Shown: positions 41,156 through 49,577 of the stretch, in pieces
Position numbering within the stretch: the stretch's first letter is position 1
Layout of the letters: each line of letters opens with the position of its first letter
Source: Candidatus Sulfopaludibacter sp. SbA3
GTDB taxonomy: Bacteria > Acidobacteriota > Vicinamibacteria > Vicinamibacterales > UBA2999
Length of the DNA: 64,000 nucleotides
Assembly (NCBI GenBank): GCA_945903265.1
Contig: CAMDNQ010000001.1
Span: 124,001-188,000, forward strand
Direction of reading: 5' to 3'
Translations under genes and position numbers: made by a program
The notes under the pieces: generated by a model
Database searches by the model: none
Told to the model about the DNA's origin: nothing
Seen by the model: the letters and a program-made list of their open reading frames with translations, nothing else

Positions 41156-41909
41156 ATTTCCGCAACGCGACGTAATCGCCGACCGTCACGCCGTCGATGG
41201 CGCGCGTGATACGGAGGGTGGTCGTTTCGGGCCGCACATCCACCGCCATTCCGTCGGCCAGCTCGAACAGGAAGTTGCCGGCTTCGAGCTTGTCGCGAAA
41301 CACCACGAACTGCGCGCCGAGCGCCACGCCGTGATCGCTGCCGCGATCGACCATCACGTACTCGCCCGTTCCGAACGTCGCACGGTTGTCGGCCCCGGAC
41401 AGCACGCGTCCGTAGTTGCTGCGTTGCGCGGGCGGACGTCCGGGCAGGGCTGACGGAACGGCCGGCAGCGCAAACGGTTCCAGGTAGTCATTGAGCTGCA
41501 CGGCGTCGCACGCGTGTTCGATTGTCGCGAGCGACATCCGATCGTCGACGGCATAGATACGAATCCAGCCGGCCGTGTGCAGGATGAGCGGATTGTCGCG
41601 TCCGGCCTCGCCCCGGGTCAGGCGTATCGGGCGGCGGGCGAAGTATCGCTGACCGACCTCGATGCCGTTGTCGGTGCCCGCATTGATGGTGATCAGGTCG
41701 CCCGGCGCCATGGTCACGCGGACCGCGGCTTCCTGGCTCCCGGTCACGCGCAGCGGAGCCGGCGGCGCCTCGTAGGCGAGCGCCGGGGCACAGGCCTGCG
41801 ACAGCACGTCGGGCGGAAGGTTCACGGGGCCGCGCCCCGGAGCGCGCTGCGCCAGGGCAGGGGCGGCGCAGGCGAGGAGTGCAACGACGGGCAAAAGGTG
41901 GAATCTCAT
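41154..41909 (-). CDS. Exported protein with two repeated beta modules, unknown
   Basis: About 251 aa with a signal peptide (FHLLPVVALLACAAPALAQ). Two similar segments, GDLITINAGTDNGIEVGQRY and EYVMVDRGSDHGVALGAQF, recall the small C-terminal beta module of FlgT-like proteins. The family is otherwise unknown to me. It is the last gene of the long minus-strand operon, 7 bp after bamD, so an envelope role is likely. The start is ATG 41909; the in-frame TTG two codons upstream is less likely. Confidence 0.72.
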   Translation of the reverse strand: MRFHLLPVVALLACAAPALAQRAPGRGPVNLPPDVLSQACAPALAYEAPPAPLRVTGSQEAAVRVTMAPGDLITINAGTDNGIEVGQRYFARRPIRLTRGEAGRDNPLILHTAGWIRIYAVDDRMSLATIEHACDAVQLNDYLEPFALPAVPSALPGRPPAQRSNYGRVLSGADNRATFGTGEYVMVDRGSDHGVALGAQFVVFRDKLEAGNFLFELADGMAVDVRPETTTLRITRAIDGVTVGDYVALRK

Positions 41910-41916
41910 GGGCAAG

Positions 41917-42693
41917 TCATTGATTCTTCAGCTGTTGCAGCCGTTCTTTCGTGTCCTCGAGAAACTCGCTCATGTCGAATTCACTGAGGAGCCGCTCGAA
42001 ATACGGAATGGCCTCGGCTGTCTTATCGGTCCTTGCCAGTGACTCCGCCAGATAGAAGTAGACGGCGTCCCGTCCGGTGTATCCGGGGTCGTCCTTGAGC
42101 ACCTCCCTGAAGCGTTCGATGGCGCCCGGGTCCCAGCGCAGGCGGTAATAGGTCAGGCCGACGCGGTAGGACGACTCGCTCAGGCGGTCGCGCGCGATGC
42201 GCCAGTTCTGCTTCACCTCCGGTATGAGCGGGCTGTTTGGAAACTTCAGGAAGAAGACGTCGAACTCGGTCAGTGCCGCCTTGGTTTCCGTCTGATCGCG
42301 GTCGGCAGCCTTCATCTGGACGAAATGCGTCATCGCCAGCTTGTACTGCGCGTAATCGGCGCGCTGACTGGTGGGATAGAAGCTCAGAAACTCGCGGAAC
42401 TCGTTGGCCGCCGAGACCAGCGACTCGGGCGTGTTCTCGCCGAGGTACGCGTCGCCCAGGCCGAGCTTCGCATCCGGACGGACGGGACTCTGCGGGTATC
42501 CGTCCACGATCTGCTGGAAGTACGTGCGGGCGTTCGCCCACCCTTCTTCCTTCAGGGCCGCGTTTCCGCGCTCGAACAGAAAACGGTCGGGCTGGGCGGT
42601 GTTGGCGGGCAGCGTCTCTTGGCGCGCGCCGCACCCCGACGCGAGCGCCAGCGCCACCAGCACCGGGAACAACCGCAGGCTATTTCGCATCAA
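41917..42693 (-). CDS. bamD: Outer-membrane assembly lipoprotein BamD
   Basis: Lipoprotein of 258 aa in the BAM complex that inserts beta-barrel proteins. The signal ends in a lipobox (ALALASGCGAR) with the acylated Cys at about residue 21. TPR-like helices follow (RGNAALKEEGWANARTYFQQ, DAKLGLGDAYL, FLSFYPTSQRADYAQYKLAM), typical of BamD/ComL. The gene start overlaps the epimerase 3' end by 14 bp. Its presence is good evidence for an outer membrane. Confidence 0.88.
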   Translation of the reverse strand: MMRNSLRLFPVLVALALASGCGARQETLPANTAQPDRFLFERGNAALKEEGWANARTYFQQIVDGYPQSPVRPDAKLGLGDAYLGENTPESLVSAANEFREFLSFYPTSQRADYAQYKLAMTHFVQMKAADRDQTETKAALTEFDVFFLKFPNSPLIPEVKQNWRIARDRLSESSYRVGLTYYRLRWDPGAIERFREVLKDDPGYTGRDAVYFYLAESLARTDKTAEAIPYFERLLSEFDMSEFLEDTKERLQQLKNQ

Positions 42694-43624
42694 TACTTGT
42701 GATCCATTCGTACTGCGCCCGGAGCCCCTGTTCGAGGGTCACGGTCGGCGCGAACCCCAGGTCCGCCCGGGCATGCGTCGTATCGGCGTAGGTATCGCGC
42801 ATGTCGCCCCGCTGGGCGTCGAGCCGCTCAATCTTGAGCGGGCGGCCGGTCACCAGTCTGATCAGCTCGAACACATCGAGCAGCTCGACCCGCGACCCCC
42901 CCCCGATATTGTAGACACCACCCGGCTTGCCGCGCGTTGCCGCATGCACCGTGGCGGACACCGCGTCGGCCACAAACGTGAAGTCGCGTGTCTGCCGCCC
43001 ATCGCCAAACATGGTGATCGGTTCGTCGCGGAGCACGGCGGCGAAGAAACGGCTGAACCCCATGTCCGGGCGTTGCCGCGGGCCGTACACCGTGAAGTAG
43101 CGCAGCGACACCGTCGGCACGCTGTGATTGACGTGGTAGAGGTAGCACAGCTGCTCGGCCGCCAGTTTCGTGACGCCATACGGTGAGACGGGCTGTGGCC
43201 GTGCGTCCTCCCGCATCGGCATCGCCACTTCGTCGCCATACACCGACGAACTGGACGCGTAGACGAAGCGTTCGATTGGCTTGCCCACGCAGGCCTCGAG
43301 CAGTATCTGGCTGGCCTCCACGTTGTTGACTGTATAGACGCCGAAGTCCCGTCCCCAGCTCTTTCGTACCCCGGCCTGTGCGGCCAGGTGGAATACGTGC
43401 GTCACGCCATGGAGGAGGTCATCCAGGTTTGCCTTGGCGAGCGCCTGTTCGACAAATGTGAAGCCGCGAGCCTTACGCAGGCCCGCCAGATTGCGTTCCT
43501 TGAGAGGACGAGGGTAATAGTCCGTAAAACAATCGATCCCCGTGACTTCCGCACCGGATTCGATGAGGCGACCGCAGAGCGTCGAACCGATAAAGCCGGC
43601 GGCGCCGGTGACGAGGGCCTTCAC
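42680..43624 (-). CDS. NAD-dependent sugar-nucleotide epimerase
   Basis: Extended short-chain dehydrogenase of about 314 aa, UDP-glucose/UDP-glucuronate 4-epimerase-like. The NAD motif is VTGAAGFIGSTL, the catalytic residues are Ser in YASSSSVYGD and Tyr/Lys in SPYGVTKLAAEQ, and RYFTVYGPRQRPDM follows. FTYFKAI-type UDP-sugar contacts are partly visible (FTFVADAVSA). GTG 43624 is chosen because it shares GTGA with the upstream thioesterase stop; a longer frame to 43660 lacks similarity. Substrate not determined. Confidence 0.87.
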   Translation of the reverse strand: MKALVTGAAGFIGSTLCGRLIESGAEVTGIDCFTDYYPRPLKERNLAGLRKARGFTFVEQALAKANLDDLLHGVTHVFHLAAQAGVRKSWGRDFGVYTVNNVEASQILLEACVGKPIERFVYASSSSVYGDEVAMPMREDARPQPVSPYGVTKLAAEQLCYLYHVNHSVPTVSLRYFTVYGPRQRPDMGFSRFFAAVLRDEPITMFGDGRQTRDFTFVADAVSATVHAATRGKPGGVYNIGGGSRVELLDVFELIRLVTGRPLKIERLDAQRGDMRDTYADTTHARADLGFAPTVTLEQGLRAQYEWITSIDAK

Positions 43625-44028
43625 GCGAGCAGCTCTCTCACTCGTACGGGAAGGCGGCACGGCTTGCCCGCGGCGTCCACAGCCGCATGAACCGTGTGGC
43701 CCTGCGCCGACAGGGTGCCGTCACCTGCCCGGGTGACCTCGTACTCGAATCGAATTCTCACCGGTGTCACCAGGACCGCCCTCGTCGCAATCACCACCTC
43801 GTCGTCATACCTGAGCGGCTGCCTGTACTCGCAGTGCGCCTCGATCACCGGCAGCGCCACCCCATCTTCCTCCATCTCGCGGTAGCTCCACCCGGTCTGG
43901 CGCAGCCACTCCGTCCGTCCGACCTCGAACCACACCAGGTAGTTCGCGTAGTAGACGACCCCCATCTGGTCGGTGTCGGCGTAGCGGACGCGGAGGCGGG
44001 TGGTTCGAGTCGCGGCGTCCGGCGTCAT
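43621..44028 (-). CDS. YbgC/4HBT-family acyl-CoA thioesterase
   Basis: Hot-dog-fold thioesterase of 135 aa. The catalytic Asp region is VRYADTDQMGVVYYANYLVW, followed by EVGRTEWLRQTG on the long helix. It is YbgC-like, where known members hydrolyse short acyl-CoA or acyl-ACP and can associate with envelope functions (tol-pal). It overlaps rpe and the epimerase by 4 bp each. Confidence 0.88.
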   Translation of the reverse strand: MTPDAATRTTRLRVRYADTDQMGVVYYANYLVWFEVGRTEWLRQTGWSYREMEEDGVALPVIEAHCEYRQPLRYDDEVVIATRAVLVTPVRIRFEYEVTRAGDGTLSAQGHTVHAAVDAAGKPCRLPVRVRELLA

Positions 44029-44708
44029 GCACGCGAGCCGGCGGCGGAACCGCAGGCCGCCCGCAGCGCCCGCGTCGCGGCTTCGGCGTCCGGCGTCCCG
44101 AAGATGGCGTTGCCCGCCACCAGGATCGAGGCACCGGCGGCCACGACGTCGGCGGCATTCGTCGCGTCGATGCCGCCGTCGATCTCAATCGGCGCCGACG
44201 AGCCGGCACGGGACAGCACCTCCCGCACGCGCCGCAGCTTCTCCAGACTCTGCGGGATGAAGACCTGGCCGCCAAAGCCCGGGTTGACCGACATCACGAG
44301 CACGAAGTCGAGGTCTCCGGCGATCTCCTCGAGCGCGGTCGCGGGCGTGGACGGATTGAGCACCGCGCCCGCCTTGATGCCGCGGCTCTTGATGTGGGCG
44401 ATCGTGCGATGCAGGTGCCGCGCGGCTTCGACGTGCACCGACAGCATCGCCGCGCCCGCATCGACGAAGTCGTCCACGTACCGCTCCGGCTGATCGATCA
44501 TCAGGTGGACATCGAGCGGTCTGGTCGCCACTTTCCTGATGGCACGCACGACCGGAGGTCCGATCGTGATGTTCGGCACGAAGTGGCCATCCATCACGTC
44601 GACGTGAATCAGATCCGCGCCGCCGCGCTCCACGGCGGCGATGTCCTCGCCCAGCTTCGCGAAGTTGGCCGACAGAATCGACGGCGCGATCTGGATCCCG
44701 CGGTTCAT
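44025..44708 (-). CDS. rpe: Ribulose-phosphate 3-epimerase
   Basis: TIM-barrel epimerase of 227 aa interconverting ribulose-5-phosphate and xylulose-5-phosphate. Metal and catalytic regions are visible: IAPSILSANFAKLGEDI, HVDVMDGHFVPNITIGP, LDVHLMIDQPERY, LVMSVNPGFGGQVFIP and EIDGGIDATNA. The extreme C-terminus (GSAAGSRA) is low complexity. Coupled to neighbours by ATGA/GTGA-type overlaps. Confidence 0.95.
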   Translation of the reverse strand: MNRGIQIAPSILSANFAKLGEDIAAVERGGADLIHVDVMDGHFVPNITIGPPVVRAIRKVATRPLDVHLMIDQPERYVDDFVDAGAAMLSVHVEAARHLHRTIAHIKSRGIKAGAVLNPSTPATALEEIAGDLDFVLVMSVNPGFGGQVFIPQSLEKLRRVREVLSRAGSSAPIEIDGGIDATNAADVVAAGASILVAGNAIFGTPDAEAATRALRAACGSAAGSRA

Positions 44709-45430
44709 CGGCTGACCTCGAGGGAAATGGAATCAGACGGTCCCACGCGGAAGCCGCCGGCGGGCTGCTGGCGGACGACAGTGCCGGCCGGGACTCCCGG
44801 GTAGGGCTGCGAACCGACGATCGTCACGCGGAAGCCGCGGGCGCGCAGCGCTTCGGCGGCGCGTTCGCCGGTGGTGCCAATCAGGTCTGGCATCACGTAG
44901 GTCGCCGCCTCTTCGCCGCGATTCAGCAGCAGCGAGACCTGCGGCGCGCGCGCATCGGGCGCCGGGTCCTGGGCGACGATCGCGTCGGCGGGATAGTCGG
45001 GGGATCGGAACTCCGAGACGCCGGCGATCTCGAGGCCATCCTCGCCCAGCCGCATCCGTGCGGTGCGCTCGCTCTGGCCCACCAGTGCAGGGACGGTCGT
45101 CGCACGCGGCCCCGCGCTGACCCACGCACGGATTGTCCGCTGCCGCCGCGCCTGCACGCCGGCCACGGGGTCCTGCTGAACGATCGTTCCGGCGGCAACC
45201 TTGTCGTCGGGTCGCGGATTGGGATCGAGGCGCAGGCTCAGGCCGGCGTCGGCGAGCCGCTGTGTTGCCGCATCGACCTTCACGCCCACAAGGTTCGGCA
45301 CCTGCACCTCGTTGGCGCGCAGGGCCGCCCGCATCCCAATCAGAGCGAACAGCACGTAGGTGGCCGCAAGCGCGCACACCAGCAGCACGATCTTGCCGGC
45401 GGTCCACACGCGTGCCCTCAGGGGCGTCAT
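44705..45430 (-). CDS. Membrane protein with three PASTA domains, no kinase
   Basis: 241 aa. One membrane helix near the N-terminus (KIVLLVCALAATYVLFALIG) and three PASTA modules of about 65 residues each (VPNLVGVKVDAATQRLADAG, VPALVGQSERTARMRLGEDG, MPDLIGTTGERAAEALRARG), ending DSISLEVSR. PASTA domains usually bind muropeptides or beta-lactams on kinases or PBPs; this stand-alone form lacks both. It lies 1 bp after rsmB and overlaps rpe by 4 bp. Confidence 0.9.
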   Translation of the reverse strand: MTPLRARVWTAGKIVLLVCALAATYVLFALIGMRAALRANEVQVPNLVGVKVDAATQRLADAGLSLRLDPNPRPDDKVAAGTIVQQDPVAGVQARRQRTIRAWVSAGPRATTVPALVGQSERTARMRLGEDGLEIAGVSEFRSPDYPADAIVAQDPAPDARAPQVSLLLNRGEEAATYVMPDLIGTTGERAAEALRARGFRVTIVGSQPYPGVPAGTVVRQQPAGGFRVGPSDSISLEVSR

Positions 45431-46816
45431 CTATGTTGAGATCGTACCACGCACGATCGCGGCGGCAAAGAACGCCTCGAGGCCGTGGGCGAAGGGGAGT
45501 GTTCGAAACATACCGCGGGAGTCGAGGAGCGGTGCGAGGGTGCGAGAGTGTGAAGGTGCGAGGATGCCTGGTTCGGAGGTGCGAAGGTCAAATAGCGTGA
45601 AGTCGTTCCGGGCGGCCAGGAAGGCATCGACGACGGCTTCGTTCTCTTCTGGCTCACTGGAGCAGGTCGAGTAGACGAGCCGTCCACCAGGCCGCACCAG
45701 GTCCGCGGCGCGATGCAGCAGCGCGATCTGATGTGCGGCCAGGCTTGCCAGATCTCCCTCGCGTCGCCGCCACCGGATGTCGGGATCGCGGCGGATGGTG
45801 CCCAGGCCGGAGCAGGGCGCGTCGATCAGGATGCGGTCAAAGGCGGGTCGAAACGGCAGCGGTCCCGACGAAGGAATGTGGACCACGCGGATGGATTGGG
45901 CGCCGGAGGCGGCGACGGTGGCGCGCAGGAGCTTCATGCGGCGCGCACGGATGTCCGACGCGACGACCATGCCGGTGTCCTGCATGGCGCCCGCAAGCGT
46001 GACCGTCTTGCCGCCCGGTGACGCACACAGGTCGAGGATGCATTCCCCCGGCCGTGCGCTCATCGCCAGCGTCACGAGCTGCGAGGCCTCATCCTGCACG
46101 AAAAACGATCCGTCCTTCACGAGGCGCATGGGATTGCCGGACGACACGAGGAGACCGTCGGGGGCGTGGGGCGTCGGATCGGTCTCGATCCCGTCGGCAC
46201 GCAGCGCGGCGGCCAGGGCATCCCGATCCGTCTTCAGCGTGTTGGTCCTGAGCGTGAGCGCCGGCACCTCGTTGTTGAAACGAACCCAGCGTTCGGTCGC
46301 GTCGAACCCGTAGCGATCCAGCCACCGGCTCACCAGCCATTCGGGATGTGAGTGCGTGATGCCAAGGTAGCTGAGCGCCGCAGCGCGATCGGCGTCGGCA
46401 GGCGGGCGCGGAGGCAGCGGCAGCCGGTGCCGCTCGCGGAGCAGCGACCGCAGTACCGCGTTCACGAATCCAGAGGCATGTGACTGTCGCGCGAATCGCG
46501 CCAGGTCCACCGCATCGTCCACGACTGCCGACGCCGGCACGCGGTCGAGATGCATCAGCTGATAGACGCTGAGGCGGAGGATCTCCATGACGTCCAGGTC
46601 GATCTTGTCCGCCGGACGCCCGGCGAAATGGACGATCAGGTGATCGGCCGTCCGCCGCCACCGCAGGGTCCCGGTGACGATGTCGCCGGCCAGCGCGCGA
46701 TCGCGCTCGTCCTGCAGCGGATCGCGGCTCGCCGCCAGTGCAGCGGGCAGGTCGGCGCGGCCAGTGGCAATGGCCCGCAGCGCCTGGAACGCCGCGATTC
46801 TGGCCGGCGCAGGCAT
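45431..46816 (-). CDS. rsmB: 16S rRNA m5C methyltransferase RsmB
   Basis: 461 aa. An N-terminal NusB-like RNA-binding domain (AAFQALRAIATGRADLPAAL, LRLSVYQLMHLDRVP) precedes the SAM domain: LDLCASPGGKT, IDAPCSGLGTIRRDPDIRW with the first catalytic Cys and YSTCSSEPEENEAVV with the second. It would methylate C967 of 16S rRNA (E. coli number). Before the C-terminal RTLPF...FFAA segment lies an insert with LAPSHSRTLAP, encoded by the octamer repeat. It overlaps fmt by 1 bp. Confidence 0.93.
   Translation of the reverse strand: MPAPARIAAFQALRAIATGRADLPAALAASRDPLQDERDRALAGDIVTGTLRWRRTADHLIVHFAGRPADKIDLDVMEILRLSVYQLMHLDRVPASAVVDDAVDLARFARQSHASGFVNAVLRSLLRERHRLPLPPRPPADADRAAALSYLGITHSHPEWLVSRWLDRYGFDATERWVRFNNEVPALTLRTNTLKTDRDALAAALRADGIETDPTPHAPDGLLVSSGNPMRLVKDGSFFVQDEASQLVTLAMSARPGECILDLCASPGGKTVTLAGAMQDTGMVVASDIRARRMKLLRATVAASGAQSIRVVHIPSSGPLPFRPAFDRILIDAPCSGLGTIRRDPDIRWRRREGDLASLAAHQIALLHRAADLVRPGGRLVYSTCSSEPEENEAVVDAFLAARNDFTLFDLRTSEPGILAPSHSRTLAPLLDSRGMFRTLPFAHGLEAFFAAAIVRGTIST
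45531..45590. repeat. Octamer tandem repeat (GGTGCGAG) inside rsmB
   Basis: Units of 8 bp on the plus strand: two exact GGTGCGAG, then AGTGTGAA, GGTGCGAG, GATGCCTG, a 7-bp unit and GGTGCGAA. The reverse complement (CTCGCACC/TTCGCACC) is the octamer seen in mutL. In RsmB it covers residues about 409-429. Confidence 0.7.
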
Positions 46817-47766
46817 CAGGCGTTCAAGAATGCCGCGCCTGATCGCACCGGATGCCCTGCGAGGAACTCGCGGACCGTCAACGGACGGCCACCTTCGAGC
46901 TGCACACGCTGGACGGCGAGGCGCCCCTGATGCCCGGTCGCCACCTGAACCGCGTCGCGCGCGACGTCGACGATGGTCCCCGGTGGAGCGTCAGCCGCGT
47001 CGCCTTCGACGCGGGTCGCGAGCACGATGATGCGCGTGCCTTCGAGGTAGGTGTACGCATGCGGCCAGGGATAGAGCCCGCGGACGCGATTGTGAATGGA
47101 CAACGCGGGAAGCGCCCAGTCGATGAGCCCTTCCTCTTTCGTCAGCTTCGGCGCGTAGCTGGAGAGCGTCGCGTCCTGCAACTCCTCCTGCACGGTGCCG
47201 GCGGCAATCTGCTCGACGACCTCCACCAGCAGCGCGGCGCCAAGTCGGGCGAGATCCGGTTCGACGACGTCGCTGGTGTCGTCGGGGCCAATCGGCCGCG
47301 TCGCCTTCGCGAGCATCGGTCCGGCATCGAGCATCTTCTCGACCCGCATGATCGTGACGCCGGTCACCGCCTCGCCGTCGATGACGGCGCGGTGAATCGG
47401 CGCCGCCCCGCGATACTTCGGCAGGAGCGATGCGTGGACGTTGATCATGCCGTGTCGAGGCAGCGTCAGCACGGCGTCTGGAATCAATTTGCCGTAGGCC
47501 GCGACGACGCCGAGGTCGGGCTGCCAGGCACGGAGCGTCTCGAGCATCCCCGGGTCCCGGAGCCGATCCGGCTGGATGACGGTGAGGCCCGCAGCGATAG
47601 CGGCGGCTTTGACAGGGGAGTCAGACACTCGCTTGCCACGTCCGCGCGGCCGATCCGGCTGCGTGACGACGCCGGCCACCGGGTGGCGCGACGCCAGCAG
47701 CGCCTCCAGCGTGGGCACCGCAAAGGCGGGCGTCCCGAAGAAGACGATGCGCAGCGGATCTACCAT
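46816..47766 (-). CDS. fmt: Methionyl-tRNA formyltransferase
   Basis: 316 aa enzyme formylating initiator Met-tRNA. It has RIVFFGTPAFAVPTLEALL, the catalytic signature LLPKYRGAAPIHRAVIDGE with the Asn/His region before it (MINVHASLLP), and VTIMRVEKMLDAGPML. The C-terminal OB-fold tRNA-binding domain includes VRGLYPWPHAYTYLEG. It overlaps def by 7 bp, the common def-fmt pairing. Confidence 0.96.
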   Translation of the reverse strand: MVDPLRIVFFGTPAFAVPTLEALLASRHPVAGVVTQPDRPRGRGKRVSDSPVKAAAIAAGLTVIQPDRLRDPGMLETLRAWQPDLGVVAAYGKLIPDAVLTLPRHGMINVHASLLPKYRGAAPIHRAVIDGEAVTGVTIMRVEKMLDAGPMLAKATRPIGPDDTSDVVEPDLARLGAALLVEVVEQIAAGTVQEELQDATLSSYAPKLTKEEGLIDWALPALSIHNRVRGLYPWPHAYTYLEGTRIIVLATRVEGDAADAPPGTIVDVARDAVQVATGHQGRLAVQRVQLEGGRPLTVREFLAGHPVRSGAAFLNA

Positions 47767-48269
47767 TTGCCGTCGCGTGAGAGTTTCTTGATCCTCCGGA
47801 CAATCAAATCGCGTTGCAGTCCTCGCAGGTGGTCGACGAACAGGCGGCCGTCGAGATGGTCCATCTCGTGGTCGAAGCAGCGGGCCAGGAGCCCCGTCGC
47901 TTCAATCGTCTGTTCGGAGCCGTCGCGGGCGAGTCCCTTGAGGACGACGCGTGTCGGCCGCGTCACCGTGGCGTTGAAGCCGGGGACGCTGAGGCACCCT
48001 TCTTCCTCGCGCTGGGTGCCGGTGCGCTCGATGAGTTCTGGATTGATGAAGGCGAGCAGGTCGGCCGCATTGCGGCCCGACGAGATGTCGGCGACGAACA
48101 CGCGCAGCGGGACGCCGACCTGCGGCGCGGCCAGCCCGATGCCAGGCGCCGCGTACATCGTTTCGATCATGTCGTCGATCAGCTGCTCGATCTCGGCGGT
48201 GATGTCGGCCACCGGCGCCGCCGGATCGTGAAGTGGGGAGTCCCCGTACCGGAGAATCGGGCGAATCAT
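47760..48269 (-). CDS. def: Peptide deformylase
   Basis: Fe2+/Zn2+ hydrolase of 169 aa removing the N-formyl group from new proteins. All three motifs are intact: GIGLAAPQVG, EEGCLSVPG and the metal motif HEMDHLDGRLF. ATG start overlapping the aroC stop by 4 bp. Confidence 0.97.
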   Translation of the reverse strand: MIRPILRYGDSPLHDPAAPVADITAEIEQLIDDMIETMYAAPGIGLAAPQVGVPLRVFVADISSGRNAADLLAFINPELIERTGTQREEEGCLSVPGFNATVTRPTRVVLKGLARDGSEQTIEATGLLARCFDHEMDHLDGRLFVDHLRGLQRDLIVRRIKKLSRDGKW

Positions 48270-49495
48270 GCGGGCGTGCCGCGCGTCGTGAAACGGCGGC
48301 GCACCTGCTCGGCGGTGACATCGTAATGGCGCTGAATCTCGTCCACCGAATCACAGCCGAATTTTTCCAGGAAGGCATCCGCGAGCACGAAGGCCACCAT
48401 CGCTTCACCGACGACCGCGGCGGCCGGCACCGCACAGACGTCACTGCGCTCGATGGCGGCCGGCGATTCCGTCATCGTCGCCAGGTCAACGGATCGCAGC
48501 GGCTTCATCAGCGTCGAAATCGGTTTCATGAACCCGAAGACGCGGACATCCTCGCCGTTGGTGACGCCGCCCTCGAGGCCCCCGGCGTTGTTCGTCGGAC
48601 GGACGGGCAGGCCACTTTCGGAGTCGCTGTCGGAACTGGGATGGCGCGGCGGGAGGATTTCGTCATGTACACGGGATCCCGGACGGATGGCCGCCTCCGG
48701 ACCTATGCCGATGCCCACCGCCTTGATGGCGTGGATGCACATCAAGGCCTGGCCCAGCCGTCCGTCCAGCTTGCGATCCCACTGCACGTAGGATCCGAGG
48801 CCGGGCGGAATGCCGGTTGCGATCACCTCGAACGCGCCGCCGAGCGTGTCGCCGGCGTCGCGCGCGCGATCAATCGCGGCGATCATCCGTTGCTGCACGT
48901 CGGTGTCGATGCAGCGAAGCGGGGCGTCGTCGGGGATAGCCTCGGCTTCCGCGTGTGAGACCGCGCGGTCCGCGGGAATCATGACGTCGCCGATGACCGA
49001 CACGTGGCTCGCGATCCGGATGCCGAACTGGCCGAGCAGCTGCCGCGCCAGGCTGCCGGCCGCGACCCGGGCGGCCGTCTCGCGGGCGCTGGCGCGCTCG
49101 AGGACGTCGCGCACATCCTCATGCCCGTACTTGATGACACCCGCCAGGTCGGCGTGACCGGGGCGCGGGCGCGTCACGTCGGCGCGCTTCGCGCCGGTCG
49201 CCCCTTCGGGCATCTCGGCCTCGACGTACATCGTCTGCTGCCAGTTGACCCAGTCGCGGTTCCGGATGAGGAGCGCAATGGGCGCGCCGGTGGTCCGGCC
49301 ATGGCGGACACCCGCCAGCACCTCGGCGCGGTCACTTTCGATGGCCATGCGCCGGCCGCGCCCGTAGCCGCCCTGGCGGCGGCGCAGCTGCGCGTTCAGC
49401 GCGTCTATATCGAGCTGCAGGCCGGCGGGCATGCCGTCGACGGTGACGACAAGGGCCTGCCCGTGCGATTCGCCGGCCGTGAGAAACCGCAACAT
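48266..49495 (-). CDS. aroC: Chorismate synthase
   Basis: FMN-dependent enzyme of about 409 aa making chorismate from EPSP. Conserved blocks: MLRFLTAGESHGQALVV, RRMAIESDRAEVLAGVRHGR, RPRPGHADLAGVIKYG with ERASARETAARVAAG, and GGLEGGVTNGEDVRV. ATG 49495 is used; the frame extends to 49534 but that part is intergenic. It is the first gene of the operon running to 41154. The ACCACCA repeat lies just upstream. Confidence 0.96.
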   Translation of the reverse strand: MLRFLTAGESHGQALVVTVDGMPAGLQLDIDALNAQLRRRQGGYGRGRRMAIESDRAEVLAGVRHGRTTGAPIALLIRNRDWVNWQQTMYVEAEMPEGATGAKRADVTRPRPGHADLAGVIKYGHEDVRDVLERASARETAARVAAGSLARQLLGQFGIRIASHVSVIGDVMIPADRAVSHAEAEAIPDDAPLRCIDTDVQQRMIAAIDRARDAGDTLGGAFEVIATGIPPGLGSYVQWDRKLDGRLGQALMCIHAIKAVGIGIGPEAAIRPGSRVHDEILPPRHPSSDSDSESGLPVRPTNNAGGLEGGVTNGEDVRVFGFMKPISTLMKPLRSVDLATMTESPAAIERSDVCAVPAAAVVGEAMVAFVLADAFLEKFGCDSVDEIQRHYDVTAEQVRRRFTTRGTPA

Positions 49496-49511
49496 GTGTC
49501 GCCATTTTACC

Positions 49512-49554
49512 GGTTGGTGACCACCAACCACCAACCATCAACCACCAACCACCG
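49512..49554. repeat. Intergenic 7-bp tandem repeat (ACCACCA), copy 3
   Basis: Five heptads at 49520-49554 (ACCACCA twice, ACCATCA, ACCACCA, ACCACCG), preceded by GGTTGGTG, which is complementary and makes an 8-bp inverted repeat (49512-49529). It lies in the 82-bp gap between the divergent aroC and DUF4399 genes. Confidence 0.8.
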
Positions 49555-49559
49555 GCCGG

Positions 49560-49568
49560 TGTTACACT
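49560..49568 (+). promoter_or_regulatory. Extended -10 promoter for the DUF4399 gene, near-leaderless
   Basis: TGT-TACACT ends 9 bp before the ATG at 49578. The hexamer matches 4 of 6. The region where a -35 would lie is the heptad repeat. Confidence 0.45.
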
Positions 49569-49577
49569 CTCGCCACT

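Noticed and set aside
49520-49554. CRISPR-like array
   Set aside because: The units are 7 bp and contiguous without spacers; it is a simple tandem repeat.
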